Shown: positions 52,310 through 63,250, numbered from the stretch's first letter. The stretch: 64,000 nt of DNA from Monodelphis domestica (GCF_027887165.1 NC_077227.1:61531264-61595263), one strand, 5' to 3'. Notes: generated by a model from the letters alone, not told the origin. Program-made: numbers and translations.

Positions 52310-52550
52310 TCCAGTCTTCTTACGCTTCATTTATCCCCTCCCACATACTCAGAGATCCAGTGATACTGGCCTCCTTTCTGTTTCTCCAACCAGAAATTCC
52401 GTCTCCAAACTCCTGGCATGTGCACTAATTGCCCCCCGTGCCCAGAATATTCTCCCTTCTAATCTCGATCTCCTAGCCTCCCTTGTTTCCTTCAAATCCA
52501 CGCTCAAATCCCATCTCTGAGGAGCCTCTCTTGATTCCCCTTAATGTGTT
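52310..52550 (+). mobile_element. L2 3' end
   Basis: TTCCAGTCTTCTTACGCTTC, GATCCAGTGATACTGGCC, CTCCTTTCTGTTTCTCC, CCAGAATATTCTCCCTTC, TCCTTCAAATCCACGCTC. Clear order of L2 3' sequence. Flanks the microsatellite. Confidence 0.8.
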
Positions 52551-52558
52551 AAAGTCTT

Positions 52559-52577
52559 CTCCCCCCCCCCCCCCCCT
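52559..52577. repeat. poly-C run
   Basis: 16 to 17 C followed by a TC-rich stretch to 52630. Confidence 0.97.
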
Positions 52578-52635
52578 CGGTCTCCCTCTATCTCTGTCTC
52601 CATTTTTTCTCTGTCTTTCTCCCCACCCTCCCTCG

Positions 52636-52806
52636 CTCCTCACTTTCTGTCTTAGAAACAACTCTAAGAAAGAAAGGCAAAGGCTATACAGAGTTAAGTG
52701 ACTTGCCCAGGGCCATACAGCTAGGAAGTACCTGAGGTTTTATTTGAACCCAGGTCCTTGCAACTCCAGGCCTGGCATGCTATCTACTGTGCTACCTAGC
52801 TGCCTC
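52636..52806 (-). repeat. SINE type A with internal deletion
   Basis: CACTTTCTGTCTTAGAAAC, GTTAAGTGACTTGCCCAG, GGCCATACAGCTAGGAAG and GCTACCTAGCTGCCTCC. The GTATTGGTTCC part is gone. Confidence 0.9.
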
Positions 52807-52959
52807 CTTGATAACATCTTATTTTAATCCTGTAGGTATCTTGTTAGTACTTGGGTGTTTTTTTTTCTCAAAAATTAACCGATGTATAGTTAAACATATG
52901 TTTCATATATATCCATATACACACGCATGTGATGCTATATGTAATTATTCACATCTACC

Positions 52960-53070
52960 TTCAGTTTGCTCATGAAGTGCCTCATTTGGGCCAAGAACCA
53001 TGCTAGAATCTGGGACTACCAAGGCAAAATGGTTATTGCTCCTGTCCTCAGTTTACATACTGTAAAGTAT
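52960..53070 (+). mobile_element. L2-like LINE fragment
   Basis: TGAAGTGCCTCATTTGGGCC, AAGAACCATGCTAGAATCTGGG and CTCCTGTCCTCAGTTTACATAC. Confidence 0.45.
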
Positions 53071-53324
53071 GAAATTATGGTTGAGACTGAAAAAAATCTA
53101 AATTTAAGTGGTCACCAAGGGAAATACCAAATAATAAAATACCCATGTCAGCTGCCAAATTGTATGGTGATTTAATTGATATAGTAGAGAAGATTTTAAG
53201 AAGAAGGGAGAAGGAAAGGGTAAAGGAGGAAGGAATCAACCTGAACTCCAAAAGGGGCTTAGCTGAGTTGCCTGAACCTCAATCAGGTTTTTGTGGTTTT
53301 CAAAAGTCCATCTTCTCTGTGGTT

Positions 53325-53480
53325 TTGTGAGGTAGTACAAGTTTCCTTATCCCCATTTTACAGATGAGCAAACTAAGGCTTAGACCAAGTCTTGCTGTTT
53401 CATAAGTGAGAAGTCGTCCAAATAGGGCTCGTTCCCATGTCCTCCAAATCTCAAGTTCTGGACTTTTGCTCCAAAAAATA
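53325..53480 (-). repeat. CORE-SINE (worn)
   Basis: CCCCATTTTACAGATGAGC, AAACTAAGGCTTAGACC and CTCGTTCCCATGTCC. Confidence 0.55.
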
Positions 53481-54365
53481 AAGGAAAAAAAATCCAACAT
53501 CCTCCCCACCTGCAAAGGGTTTTTGCTTTTACCCCCTTATACTTTCCATCTACTCACTTCTTTTGGGAGCCATGCTTTCTAAATACACTTTATGTTTTCT
53601 CCTTTCATTCAGTTAGGAGGATGAAGCAATCACATTTTCCCTGCTGTATGCTAAAATAGTTCAAAGTTTCCTTTTTTTCTGTAGCTTTCTTGTGTGAATA
53701 TAACCAGAAAAATTAAAATGAAAAACAAATGGGGAAAAAAACCCAATGCACCCCTCCCCAAACCATACCACCAATCAGCCCCATCTTGGGAAAGAGTTTG
53801 TACCTGTATTTGATTTTCTCAGACTGCTCGCAGTCCCAGCTAGACTATGCTGGCCCCAAACTCCATGCCTGGCCCTTTAATGCCCCGTTCCTTGTGGTTT
53901 GGTTGTTCAAAAAGAAAATAATAATTGACGTAATAGGATTGCAACTCCCGGACTCACAGACTGGCCTAGGGAGGGAATTTAAAGGTCTCTAGGGCAGGAG
54001 CCCCAAATTCCTTTGTACTCCCCTCCCCAAGCACACACAGTCTGGGCTGTGTCCTAGTCCTCTGGTCTTTTCTCCTGGTTGGAGGACAGGTAGGAACTGG
54101 GAAGCTGCCACCGCCCCCCCAGTGGGCCGAGTTGTTTTGGAGAAAGCTGCTAGAATGTGAGAACATGTGTGAGTCAGCCGTGTGCCCATGTTGGGCTGAT
54201 TCTGTTTATGCTTCCCTGGAGAATTGGCAGGAGGAGAATGGCATCAACCGAGGGAGCTCATGTGGGGTGGAATGGGTGCCGGGAGGCTGGGCAGCCTTTG
54301 GAAGCTGGCAGCCACTCCCAGGGGGAATTGGGTGCAGGGGCAGGCAGGACTGGGGAGCTGGATTG
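53481..54365. other. intron-like unique sequence
   Basis: No repeat recognised. The GC-rich part 54080-54370 has overlapping frames on both strands, none with a recognisable product. Confidence 0.45.
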
Positions 54366-54720
54366 GCATCTCATTAGGCATCGCTTATGTACTTTACAAG
54401 TCCTTGGACAAACGGTGGTTAAGGCTCAGATGGAGAGATAATAATCTAATATGCAGCAGGGGGACTGCAAGAATCCTGTTGAGTAAACATGGGCGTTCCC
54501 AATCTTTGGAGACTCATCCCACACAATATAATTTAAGGAGGGAGCATTACATTGGACTCAAGTGGTGTATGAGTTTCAAGATGTCAGTCTGAGGGCTGTG
54601 TGTTCACCCTTTTTGGATGGAGGCTCCTTTGCCCTGCCTCTCTTTGCATTTTGAAACTGGCCTTTTAAAAATATAAACAAAGGCAGCAGGCAAGAGTGCC
54701 AGGGCTATCATTCAAGAGAG
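54366..54720. promoter_or_regulatory. possible conserved non-coding element
   Basis: Repeat-free, with GGAGAGATAATAATCTAATATG and CAATATAATTTAAGGAGG. The 122-codon + strand frame (54224-54592) overlaps it but gives no recognisable product. Confidence 0.3.
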
Positions 54721-54814
54721 TTGCTTTGCCTCTGGCTCAAGAGGAGGGCTCTTATTGGGGTTCTCAAGATCTCTGTTTTTTTTTTTTATCTGCCAGATAG
54801 AGAGCTTTTCCTGC

Positions 54815-54930
54815 CCTTGTGTGACCTTGGTCAAGTGACTTTTGGGGGCCTTAGTTTCCTTCGCTGTAAAATGAGGGGTGGCACTAGGTGCCCTGAATTC
54901 CTTTCCAGCCCTAAATTTGGATAGGGGATA
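54815..54930 (+). repeat. CORE-SINE fragment
   Basis: GTGTGACCTTGGTCAAG, GGCCTTAGTTTCCTTCGC and TGTAAAATGAGGGGTGGC. Confidence 0.65.
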
Positions 54931-55164
54931 GAAGGAGGGAGGAGATGGGGGGTGGGACAGAGACAGAGGCAGAGGTAGAGACAGAGGACATTTGGAGGAG
55001 AAGGGGAGTGTGTGTGGGGGGACTATGATATACTCAGGAGTTGATTATAGAGCTTCCTTTGACTATTCCCCTACCATAAAGGATTTTAAATCTACATTAA
55101 TTAGGGAAAGGTAGAGGGTGCAGAATAATTTCATTTTGATATAAATGTATAGCAGATTTTACAG

Positions 55165-55570
55165 TCTGCCAAGGATTTTGGCAGTCCCAGTCTTATTTGA
55201 TCCTCACACCTCGGTGAGGTAGGCTTTCTGGGGCAGGCCTTAGTAGTTCTATTTTTCAGATCATAGGATGCAGAGGGAGAAGGGATCCCTGCAGGTCAAG
55301 TGTTCCAATTCCTTTGTTTTACATATGAGGATATTGAGGCACAGTGGTCAAGGTCACATGGCAGCAATGTCAGAGCTGGCACCATAGTCTGCCTCTCTTC
55401 ATTATTCCTTTTTTGTTCCGCCATATTCTCAGCACAATTTAAGAGACCTACTTCTTTGCTAGATCAGTTAAGAGAATCACAGGCTAACAGATCTGGCCAA
55501 GAAAGTCCAATGTCTTACCCAAGGTCACACAGGTAGCAAGAAATAGAAGATGGGGTTTAAGCCATGGAGT
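55165..55570 (-). repeat. CORE-SINE fragments
   Basis: CAGTCTTATTTGATCCTCAC near 55185, TTGTTTTACATATGAGG near 55313, and CCAAGGTCACACAGGTAGC near 55518, from two or three worn reversed elements. Confidence 0.5.
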
Positions 55571-55880
55571 ATTTGCCATCTGGTGGAGGGGAGGGAGCCC
55601 AAGATTTTTAACCCTTTACATTTAAGTCCCCAGACTTTCAGGAGCCTGACTCAGAGAGATGGCATTCAGGGCTGCTATAGCTCTTCTGGAAAAGAGCAGG
55701 TCTTTTGTCACCTCTTGTTAAGTTGGGTTTGGGAGGATATAGGGAAGGAAGCATTGAAGAGAATCTTGAGGGCTTTGAGATGAGAATGAGAGAGGAATGG
55801 CCTTCATTTTCATGGTACCTGATTCAGAAAATGGGGAGGTTTCAACAGAGAAATTCTTTCTAATTCTTCCACCCACCCCA
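55571..55880. other. non-coding stretch, nothing recognised
   Basis: No repeat or gene recognised. Confidence 0.45.
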
Positions 55881-55882
55881 CC

Positions 55883-55911
55883 TAGAGAGACAGAGAGAGA
55901 GAGAGAGAGAC

Positions 55912-55944
<33 letters not shown>

Positions 55945-56118
55945 CAGGGACAGAGACAGAGACAGAGACAGAGAGACAGAGAGAAAAACAGAGAGAGACA
56001 GAGACAGACAGATAGAGACAGAGAGAAAAACAGAGAGAGACAGAGACAGACAGACACAGACACAGACACAGACATAGACACAGAAAGGTACAGAGAGACA
56101 GAGACAGAGAGAGAGACT
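55883..56118 (+). repeat. GAGACA-type simple repeat
   Basis: About 235 bases of GAGACAGAGA variants, with GAGACAGAGAGAAAAACAG occurring twice about 50 bases apart, which shows a larger repeat unit. Confidence 0.97.
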
Positions 56119-57332
56119 AAGAGAAGAAGTTTTTGTTTCCGGCTGCCTCGCTGTGGTTTGCTGGTTGGTGGTAGAATGGTAGCATGAGGTGGCAGGAGGA
56201 GGAAAGAGGGGGGGGGGGCTCAGTAGGGGCTGGATATAGATGAATGAAGGAGCCTGTTTGGGGATTTGGGGTGGGGAGAGGTCAGAAATGCCGAGATGGA
56301 AGATTTAAGAATCCTGATGGAAATATCGCCAGCATCCTCTGGTTTTCTGCCTCAGTAGAAGGGAGTCCTGTAAAGTGAGAGCAAAGGAAGGAAGGGGGAA
56401 AGGGAGTGGGTGGCTTTAGTTGGGAGAAGACTGTTCTGAGATGTTGAGAAAGGGTGGAGAGAATGCGTCCATTGTTGGTGGCAGTGAAGAAAGAGCCCTG
56501 TGGGGCCAGTGGAGTGGGTGGCTCAGAGTCCCCATTCTGTGGGCCAACGAATTTAGTAGGCAGGAGTTTAGTTCGGTGCCTGGATTATGGTTAGGCATGG
56601 AGTGGTAAAGCACAGGGGAGATGACAGGAATTCAGTATAGACAGGGAAGAGCAGCTGAGCTCCAGCCATTTGACTCTACATGTTTGGTGTGTATTAGTTC
56701 TTTGGGGTCTCACAGCTGAATGCTGGGCGGTGAGCCTTCTTCAGTGGAAGAAAATCTACCCCTCGGCATGTCCTTGAGCAAGATGAGGACAGAGAAAGCA
56801 AAGGAGTAACTTGAGAATCAAGTAAGGTGTTCTAGAAACACTGGTGGTGATCTTATTATGTATATATATATATATTTTTTCAAATAAAATTGGTGAATGT
56901 TTTCTTCCTTTTCCTGGTGGTTTAGTTTGTTCATTTACATTTTTCCCTCTTGATTTTTAGTTGTGATGTTAGTTGTGAAGAAGATTCTGAGCTCTTACAC
57001 AGCGATTTAAATTTGAGACTTATGTGAATCAGAAGGGAGGGACTTGCTGGGTTCCAGAGGAAGACTGGGTGCTGGGGTCTGACTTCCTTCTCTGCTGTGC
57101 CATATAAGAAGTGACCCAGGTTGAGTGGAGAAATATGGCCGCTGAGTATGATCACTGTTTTTTGTCCCTAGCTGATGAGTGATGAATGACCCACAAGTTC
57201 TTTACCTTTGAGTAGTTAACCTTCAGATCCAACATATAGACAAAGCATTGGCTCCTTCTGTCTCTCTATCAGGTCCCCTAAGTCCACTGCTCTTTTCTTA
57301 TCCTGACTCTTCAGCCTTAGAAAAAGGGAATG
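56119..57332. other. intron-like unique sequence
   Basis: G-rich to 56300, one short TA patch (56863-56874), and no recognised repeat or gene. Confidence 0.45.
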
Positions 57333-57538
57333 ATAGAGTAGCTGGTTGGCTCAGTGGATAGAGAGCCAGGCCTGGGGATGGAAGGTTCTGGGTTCAACTC
57401 TGGGCTCAGACATTCCCTAGCTATGTGACCCTGGGCAAGTCACTTAACTTTAATTGCCTATCCCTTGCTACTCCTCTGCTTTGGAACCAATACTTGGTAT
57501 ATATCCTAAGACAAAAGATGAGGGTTTAAAAAAAAAGA
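57333..57538 (+). repeat. SINE type A
   Basis: AGTAGCTGGTTGGCTCAGTGG, GGCCTGGGGATGGAAGG, CTATGTGACCCTGGGCAAG, CTGCTTTGGAACCAATAC and AGACAAAAGATGAGGG. Confidence 0.94.
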
Positions 57539-57544
57539 ATGAGG

Positions 57545-58120
57545 GGAAACTTGAGAAAAAAGGTAAAAGGTATAAATAAAATTTGATTTTTGTTGCTCCC
57601 CTTTCACACTGTCATGATAAATCTGTTTTACTTGTCTCTTTATAAAGCATTAAGACTTCTGTAATCGTGTCTTTAACAGGACCCCTTTCCTCTTTTTTTT
57701 CTTCCTCTTTCTAAGTCCCTCCCTCCCTCCACGTGCCCAATATCCTCAGGATTTCCTTTTCTTCTTTATTTTCAGATAACTTTGCACATAGTATGGTTAA
57801 AAGGAAAGAGTTTCTCTCGGTTTTCCTGAAGCTACTTTCTAACGAGGATGTATTAGAGAAGGCCTCGATCTCTTTTAAACTGCTGAGACTTTAAAAGTTA
57901 AATAACACTGGAGTGTTGGAGTTTGAGTGTTTTTCCTATTGTCATGGGAGTCCTGGAAGAGCTCCCAGCACTGTGGTTAGATTGGCCAACACTCCAAGGG
58001 CCTTATGTGTATCCCTGCTAGAGAAAGTCATCCAGGTTGGAACTGGTTTCCTCTCCTTGTCCCTAAAAGAGGAATGAAGTTGCCCTCCCCTAACAACAGC
58101 AACAGACGGATCCTCCATCT
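57545..58120. promoter_or_regulatory. possible conserved non-coding element
   Basis: Core at about 57560-57700: GGTATAAATAAAATTTG, CATGATAAATCTGTTTTAC, TTTATAAAGCATTAAGAC. Repeat-free, AT-rich. No gene. Confidence 0.3.
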
Positions 58121-58249
58121 CCAAAGAGAGGGAGTTTAGTGGGGAAGAGGGTCTCAGTTTGTATAATTTCCCTCATGCCTTGGCCTGCCTTCAGCATCCT
58201 TCCTTGGGGAGTTGGAAGGGCAGGGAGGGGGGAAACTAAGTGTCATTTG

Positions 58250-58510
58250 GCCCCCAAATATATACCCACACATGCATGTTTCCATTTATTTAGGACAATT
58301 TTTAAATCCCAGAAAGAGGCCTTAAGATGCAAGCAGAGTGAAATCATTCCCTAAAATATTTAAATCAATGGATGGAGGCAAAGAACACACAAATAAAAGC
58401 CAACAGAGTGAAATGGTGCATTGCCCATTCCTGTTCCATCTGGATAGGCCCATTAAAAGAAATGTAGCTAGGAATGCATTGTTCCCTAAAATATGATGGG
58501 AGAAGACTCA
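58250..58510. promoter_or_regulatory. possible conserved non-coding element
   Basis: Repeat-free with CCATTTATTTAGGACAATTT, CCTAAAATATTTAAATCAATGG and two ATTCCCTAAAATAT/GTTCCCTAAAATAT copies (near 58347 and 58481). Confidence 0.35.
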
Positions 58511-58529
58511 TACCTGCTCATAACCTTAG

Positions 58530-58785
58530 AGGATCATCCATTAGAGCCAAAGGGGCCCATAGAAGCTACTGAGTTCAACCCCTTCATTTCACAAATGGGG
58601 ACACTGAGGCATGGGGCACTGAAGGGCCTCCATACAGCTAGGGTCTGAGTAGGGATTCAGTCTTCTTTCAGAATCCAAGGGCAGTGCAATTTTTCACTTG
58701 TGGAGATTGTGAGAGAGAATTCTAGTTCAGCAATTGGACTAGAAGACTTCTCAAGACCTTTCCATCTCTGAGATTTTATGGTATA
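58530..58785. repeat. CORE-SINE fragments
   Basis: Minus-strand piece with CCCTTCATTTCACAAATGG and GGACACTGAGGCATGG, then plus-strand piece with TGGACTAGAAGACTTC and TCTGAGATTTTATGG. Confidence 0.6.
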
Positions 58786-59015
58786 ATGATAAGAATAACA
58801 ACTAACATTTATATGGTGGGAACTTTGTGCCAGGCACTGTGCTAAGAGCTTTTACAGTGATCCCATTTGATCCTCACAACAACCCCAGGAGGTAGGTGTT
58901 AATAGTATCCCCATTTTACAGATGAGGAAACTGGGGCAGACTGAGGTTAAGTGACTTGTCCAGAGTCACACAGCTAGTAAATATCTGAGACCCGATTTAA
59001 ACTCTGGTCTTCCTG
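58786..59015 (-). repeat. CORE-SINE (MON1/MIR type), full length
   Basis: ATAACAACTAACATTTATATGG, GTGCCAGGCACTGTGCTAAG, TTTGATCCTCACAACAACC, CCCCATTTTACAGATGAGG and GTCACACAGCTAGTAAATATC. One of the best preserved of its class here. Confidence 0.92.
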
Positions 59016-59695
59016 ACCCTTGGCCAAGATGTTCTGTCTGGCTGCCTCCTGCTCTCCAGCTCCCAACCCTTTGGTTGTGTTAGGATAGTGAGTTCTATGA
59101 ATCCAGCTTTTTCATTTTCAAGGGAGAGACGGTTCTGACAACTGGAGGGCCTGAGGAAAGTCTTCATGAAGGTTTGAAACCAGACCTTCCTGGCTCCAGT
59201 TTCCATACTCGAATAGTGTTGGAAACAAGGGAGTCCACACCCATGAAATGACAGACTCTTGAAGTATTCAGAAAACACTTGAGAACTGATTCCTGGAAAC
59301 TCATCATACGTCTGTCCTGCTATCTCTCAATCTGTTGTGATGATTTGATTTGACTTTTTGCTTATTGTTTTTTCTTTATTTTTTGGTTCTCCTTCCCATT
59401 TTTTGCTAGATACCTGGCTTTTCCTGCCTCTGGACCCTCTTGTGCATGTAGCCTAGGACATAAACGGGGTGAGAAGGTGTCTTTCTTGTCTTTCAATATA
59501 TAAATAGTATGTATAGCTTACAAGTGATTTTTCCTTTTAATTAGGAAAGGAAAATAATGCTTATTAATTGAAAAATTAAATCTTATTTAGTTTTTTAAAA
59601 AAAATACAACCCAAGGAAGAGAGGGAGTTGGGTTGTTTCTTTCTGGTACCGCTGTATGATATGAGCTCAGCTGGCCACGGACTGTAGGAAATGAC
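59016..59695. other. intron-like unique sequence
   Basis: T-rich and A-rich runs near 59340-59400 and 59595-59607. No gene or clear repeat. Confidence 0.45.
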
Positions 59696-59704
59696 TGTGA
59701 TGGT

Positions 59705-60105
59705 GTTTGCCTGGTTTAAGGGAATCATAGCATCCTGCACTCCTTAGCATAAGAGCAGACCTTCAAGGTCATCTACCCTTCCACCTCTATTCTCTCTCCC
59801 CATCCCCTAGCATTAAGCACAAATCCCCTCTTTACCCATCTTTGACAAGTGACATCCAAGCCCTCCTTGAACACTTCCCAGGCATGGGGAGTTCCCCAGA
59901 CCTATGACCTAGTCCTAGTTCACATTTCTTTAGGACTTGATGTATCTCAAAGAACTTTCTATTGCAAAATGTTATCTGTATTCCAGTAGGATCCTTCAAT
60001 ATTTCATTAATACTGTCATCTCTAGTTAGGTCTCTCCAGTGGGCTCCACTCTATCATCATGTTCCTCTGGGTTCTCAGATGCTCAAGAAAGAGGAGACAT
60101 GGCAC
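59705..60105. mobile_element. CR1-like LINE remnant (tentative)
   Basis: AAGAGCAGACCTTCAAGGTC, TGACATCCAAGCCCTCCTTG, AACACTTCCCAGGCATGGGG and TTCTATTGCAAAATGTTATC are laid out like the CR1-type pattern. Weak. Confidence 0.35.
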
Positions 60106-60109
60106 TAGC

Positions 60110-60320
60110 CAGAAGTCTCAGACACACAGCCATGCCCACTACACTCCCTAACGAGGCATGAACCAGATTAAAATATAACTGGGGGATATTTGACAAAATA
60201 TAGAAAAATACAATAAAACAGAGATGATGTCAATTTGTGGTTTTCTGTCAATAATCCCCAGGAGTGACTCTCATGTATTCACTGGTCTCCCCCATTGCCA
60301 TTTGAATTTGATGCCTCTGG
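60110..60320. mobile_element. hAT-type DNA transposon (family H4), degraded
   Basis: CAGAAGTCTCAGAC at the left and GAATTTGATGCCTCTG at the right are worn inverted ends. AACCAGATTAAAATATAACTGGG and GATATTTGACAAAATA match the H4 element at 50209. Confidence 0.75.
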
Positions 60321-60520
60321 CCTAGTATATAGTGGGTGAGACTTGGAATCCAGAATCTGATCTGTGTTTTAATCCCACCCTCAATACTAGCTGTATGATT
60401 GGGGTCAAGTCCCTAAGCCTGGTTTCCGCATGTAGAAATTAAGGATATTTGTAGTGCCTGTCCCACAAAGTTTGGTGTGAGGATCAGAGGAGATGCTGAA
60501 TGTGAAGTATTGGGCAAATG
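60321..60520 (+). repeat. CORE-SINE (MIR type)
   Basis: ATAGTGGGTGAGACTTGG, TGTGTTTTAATCCCACC, GGGGTCAAGTCCCTAAGCC and GTGTGAGGATCAGAGGAG. Confidence 0.7.
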
Positions 60521-60584
60521 TCAGTGATTAAGAGCAAGAATATATGGTCAAAAGGAATTAATCTAGAGTTCTTGGTTATATTTC

Positions 60585-60794
60585 TTTTTTTTTTTTTGTT
60601 TAACGCTTACTTTCTGTTTTAGAATCGATGCTAAGTATTGGTTCCAAGGTAGAAAAATGATATGGGCTAGGCAGTGGGGGTTAAGTGACTTGCCCAGGGT
60701 CACTCAACTAGGAAGTGGCTGAGGTCAGATTTGAACCTAGGCCAGCTAGTCTCTAGACCTGGCTTTCTATCCATTGAGCCACCTAGCTGCTCCT
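60585..60794 (-). repeat. SINE type A
   Basis: T-run, TTTAACGCTTACTTTCTG, TTGGTTCCAAGGTAGAAAAATG, CTTGCCCAGGGTCACTCAAC, ATTGAGCCACCTAGCTGC. Confidence 0.94.
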
Positions 60795-60819
60795 GCCTGT
60801 TTTTTTTTTCTAACAGAGT

Positions 60820-61020
60820 AAGAGTTACAGATGATTTTATCCATTCTATTCACTTTCCAGATCAGGAAACTATGACTTACCATGGTAAAGTGTGTCTAGC
60901 ACATAGCTAATAAATAATAGAACTGGGATTTGAACCTAGATCCAACATCAAGCCAGTAAATAGAAGGGCCAGAATTTAAACATAGTCCTCTGATTGCAAA
61001 AATACTATCCCTTCCACTAT
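60820..61020 (-). repeat. CORE-SINE (worn)
   Basis: TTCACTTTCCAGATCAGG, AAACTATGACTTACCATGG and GGGATTTGAACCTAGATCC. Confidence 0.55.
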
Positions 61021-61231
61021 GCTATAGCTGCTTGTAAATAACAAACAATATACCTGTTTAATCATGAATCATTAGCGTAAAGATGACAGCAACGGGAACA
61101 AGTGCTTTCTGACTCATAAACTATAATTTAACTATCAAAATGAAGATGTATCTTAAACATGGGTCTCTGTAGCTTCCTGCAGCTCAGAAGCCACACCAGT
61201 GTTACACACATCTTAAAAACAACAACAACAA

Positions 61232-61428
61232 AACTAAAACCCTTACTTTCTGCCTTAGAATTAATACTGTGCATTGATTCCAAGGCAGAAGAGTGGTAAG
61301 GGCTAGGTAATAGGGCTTAAGTGACTTGCCCAGGGTCACCCAGCTGGGAAGTGTCTGAGGCCAGATTTGAACCCAGGACCTCCCATCTCTAAACTTGGCT
61401 CTCTATCCACTGAACTACCTAACTACCC
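61232..61428 (-). repeat. SINE type A
   Basis: CAA-rich tail, AAAACCCTTACTTTCTGCC, AATACTGTGCATTGATTCC, GGGTCACCCAGCTGGGAAG and CTACCTAACTACCC. Near the local consensus. Confidence 0.95.
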
Positions 61429-61429
61429 A

Positions 61430-61715
61430 CTTATATAGATCTTCCACATCTTTAGAAGCCACGATCATTAAAAGGTAACTAAGACTCAAGCCCCTCTAGA
61501 TAGATCTGACCTTCTCCTGAGTCAAGAAGGATTATTAGGCTATTTGCCTTTACTGGAAGGAGGGAAAACCCATGCAGGAACACTTAGGGGACAAACCGGC
61601 CAGATTAAAAAATGCTAATTGCTTGACTGAGTTAGATGGTAAGGGGACATAGTGACGTCAGGCCCCGTGCTGGGAGATCAGTGCTGAATGCTAAAAACAG
61701 TTGATGTGATTCTTA
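61430..61715. promoter_or_regulatory. possible conserved non-coding element with a CRE
   Basis: Repeat-free between two SINEs. Contains the full cAMP-response palindrome TGACGTCA at 61653-61660 and AAAATGCTAATTGCTTGAC at about 61608-61626. Confidence 0.35.
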
Positions 61716-61721
61716 TTCCCC

Positions 61722-61858
61722 CCCAAACCCTTACCTTTTGTCTTAATATCAGTTATAAGGCAGAAGATTGGCAAGGACTAGGCAATCAGGGTTAAGTGCT
61801 TTGCCCAGGATCACACAGCTAGGAAGTATCTGAGGCCAAATATGAACAAAAGTCCTTA
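61722..61858 (-). repeat. SINE type A, 5' part missing
   Basis: CAAACCCTTACCTTTTGTC, TATAAGGCAGAAGATTGGC, CAGGATCACACAGCTAGG, then the head of the element is lost. A CORE-SINE piece follows to about 61960 (CATTTTTTCCTATCTCTAAAATGG). Confidence 0.88.
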
Positions 61859-61959
61859 AACTATGTGATTTTAAGGAAACCTAACTCTGCCTCTGCCTCA
61901 TTTTTTCCTATCTCTAAAATGGGGGAGTAGAATCCCTACCTGCTTCTGAATGACTTAAT

Positions 61960-62430
61960 CAGGCATATTCCTGACTAATAGACTTCCAGCCTCTCCAGAA
62001 AGGATGGCTGAGAAAGAGATGGTGATGTTCTTGTTGTCATCACCATTGTCATCATTATCCTTACTCCATGTCTGCTTGCTTGCCTGCTGCTTCTTTGCTG
62101 TTTGATGCCTGGAGGTGGGAGGGATGACACCACCACTTACGTTGTGGTCCAAACTTGGTTGCCATGACAGCATCTGAACACCTACTTATAACTTTCAGGA
62201 TGTGAGCCAGTAGCTGCTTGGTTTATGGTGTCTCCTCGGGCTCATTTTGCATTCATATACTTCCTGTCCAATCCCAGAAGGCTCATTATTATTCTAATCT
62301 GTAATAAAGCCTTATCAGATTCCTATTCTCCCCATGCAAACTTTCCTTAATGTATATTAGTTTCCAGTGATGCTCCATGGTTTATTTAGACATCCAAATG
62401 AATGTTTTTGCATGGTTGGCAAGGGAGCGT
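61960..62430. promoter_or_regulatory. possible conserved non-coding element
   Basis: Core at about 62215-62420: GGCTCATTATTATTCTAATC, TAATAAAGCCTTATCAG, TTCCTTAATGTATATTAG. Repeat-free and AT-rich. No gene. Confidence 0.35.
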
Positions 62431-62440
62431 GCATGGTATT

Positions 62441-62637
62441 TTTAAAAAACCTTTAACTTCTGTCTTAGAATCAATACTGAGTATTGGTTCCAAGGCTGAA
62501 AAACACTAAGGGCTAGGCAAGGGGGGGTTAAGTGACTTGCTCAGGGTCATACGGCTAGGAAGTGTCTGAGGCCAGGTTTGAAACCATTACCTCTGGTCGC
62601 CCAGCCTGACCATCCATTGAGTCACTTGATTGGCCCC
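62441..62637 (-). repeat. SINE type A with perfect target-site duplication
   Basis: AAAACCTTTAACTTCTGTC, TGAGTATTGGTTCCAAGGC, CTTGCTCAGGGTCATACGGC, GAGTCACTTGATTGGCCC. CATGGTATTTTT flanks it on both sides (62432-62443 and 62637-62648) without mismatch. Confidence 0.94.
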
Positions 62638-62869
62638 ATGGTATTTTTTTAACTCTATTTTAAAATGAATTTTTGTTTGCCTGGGAAAAGAAACTCTTGC
62701 TAGGCTAGGGTACACTGCTGTTGGAGGCTTTTTGACCATACTTTCGACCCATGATTCCCCCAAATGAAAGATGTGATGATATTGTCATTCTACCTTTTGG
62801 TAGAACAATAATGCCATCTTATCTTCCTTTTGCCTGCTTGAGAGACAATTAAGTTCACTATGAGAGGCA

Positions 62870-63250
62870 GTATGGTACAGCAGAAAGGACACTAGATTTG
62901 TATTCAAATCCCAAATGTCAATTACTAATGGTATGACCTTGGGCAAGTCCCTTAATCTCCCTAGCTCTCAGTTCCCTCACCGGTAAAATGAACAGATCAA
63001 GAGGCATCTGGGTAGCACAGTGGATAGATACAGCACCAGGTCTGGAATTGGGAGGACCTGTTTTCAAGTTTGGTCTCAGATACTTCCTAGCTGTGTGACC
63101 TTGGGCAAGTCACTTAAACCCAACTGCCTACCCTTTATCACTCTTCTGCCTTAGAATCAATATTGACAGAAGGTAAGGGTTTAAAAAATGAGTAGATTGA
63201 AGGAGATGGCCTCTGAGTTCCCTTCCTGCTCTCAGTCTATAATCTTCTAT
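62870..63250 (+). repeat. CORE-SINE split by a type A SINE
   Basis: The left part (GGCAGTATGGTACAGCAG, CATTACTAATGG region, GACCTTGGGCAAGTCCC, TCCCTCACCGGTAAAATG) ends near 63002 and the right part (AAGGAGATGGCCTCTGAG, TCAGTCTATAATCTTC) resumes near 63192. Confidence 0.8.
63003..63190 (+). repeat. SINE type A inside a CORE-SINE
   Basis: GGCATCTGGGTAGCACAGTGG, GCTGTGTGACCTTGGGCAAG, CTTCTGCCTTAGAATC and GACAGAAGGTAAGGG. AAAATGAACAGATCAAG and AAAATGAGTAGATTGAAG on the two sides are a worn target duplication. Confidence 0.92.

Noticed and set aside
54224..54592. 122-codon + strand frame
   Set aside because: No recognisable product; two other frames on the same strand are equally open there.
55860..56081. 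Ser-Leu-Cys or Glu-Arg-Thr repeat frames
   Set aside because: Translations of the GAGACA-type simple repeat.
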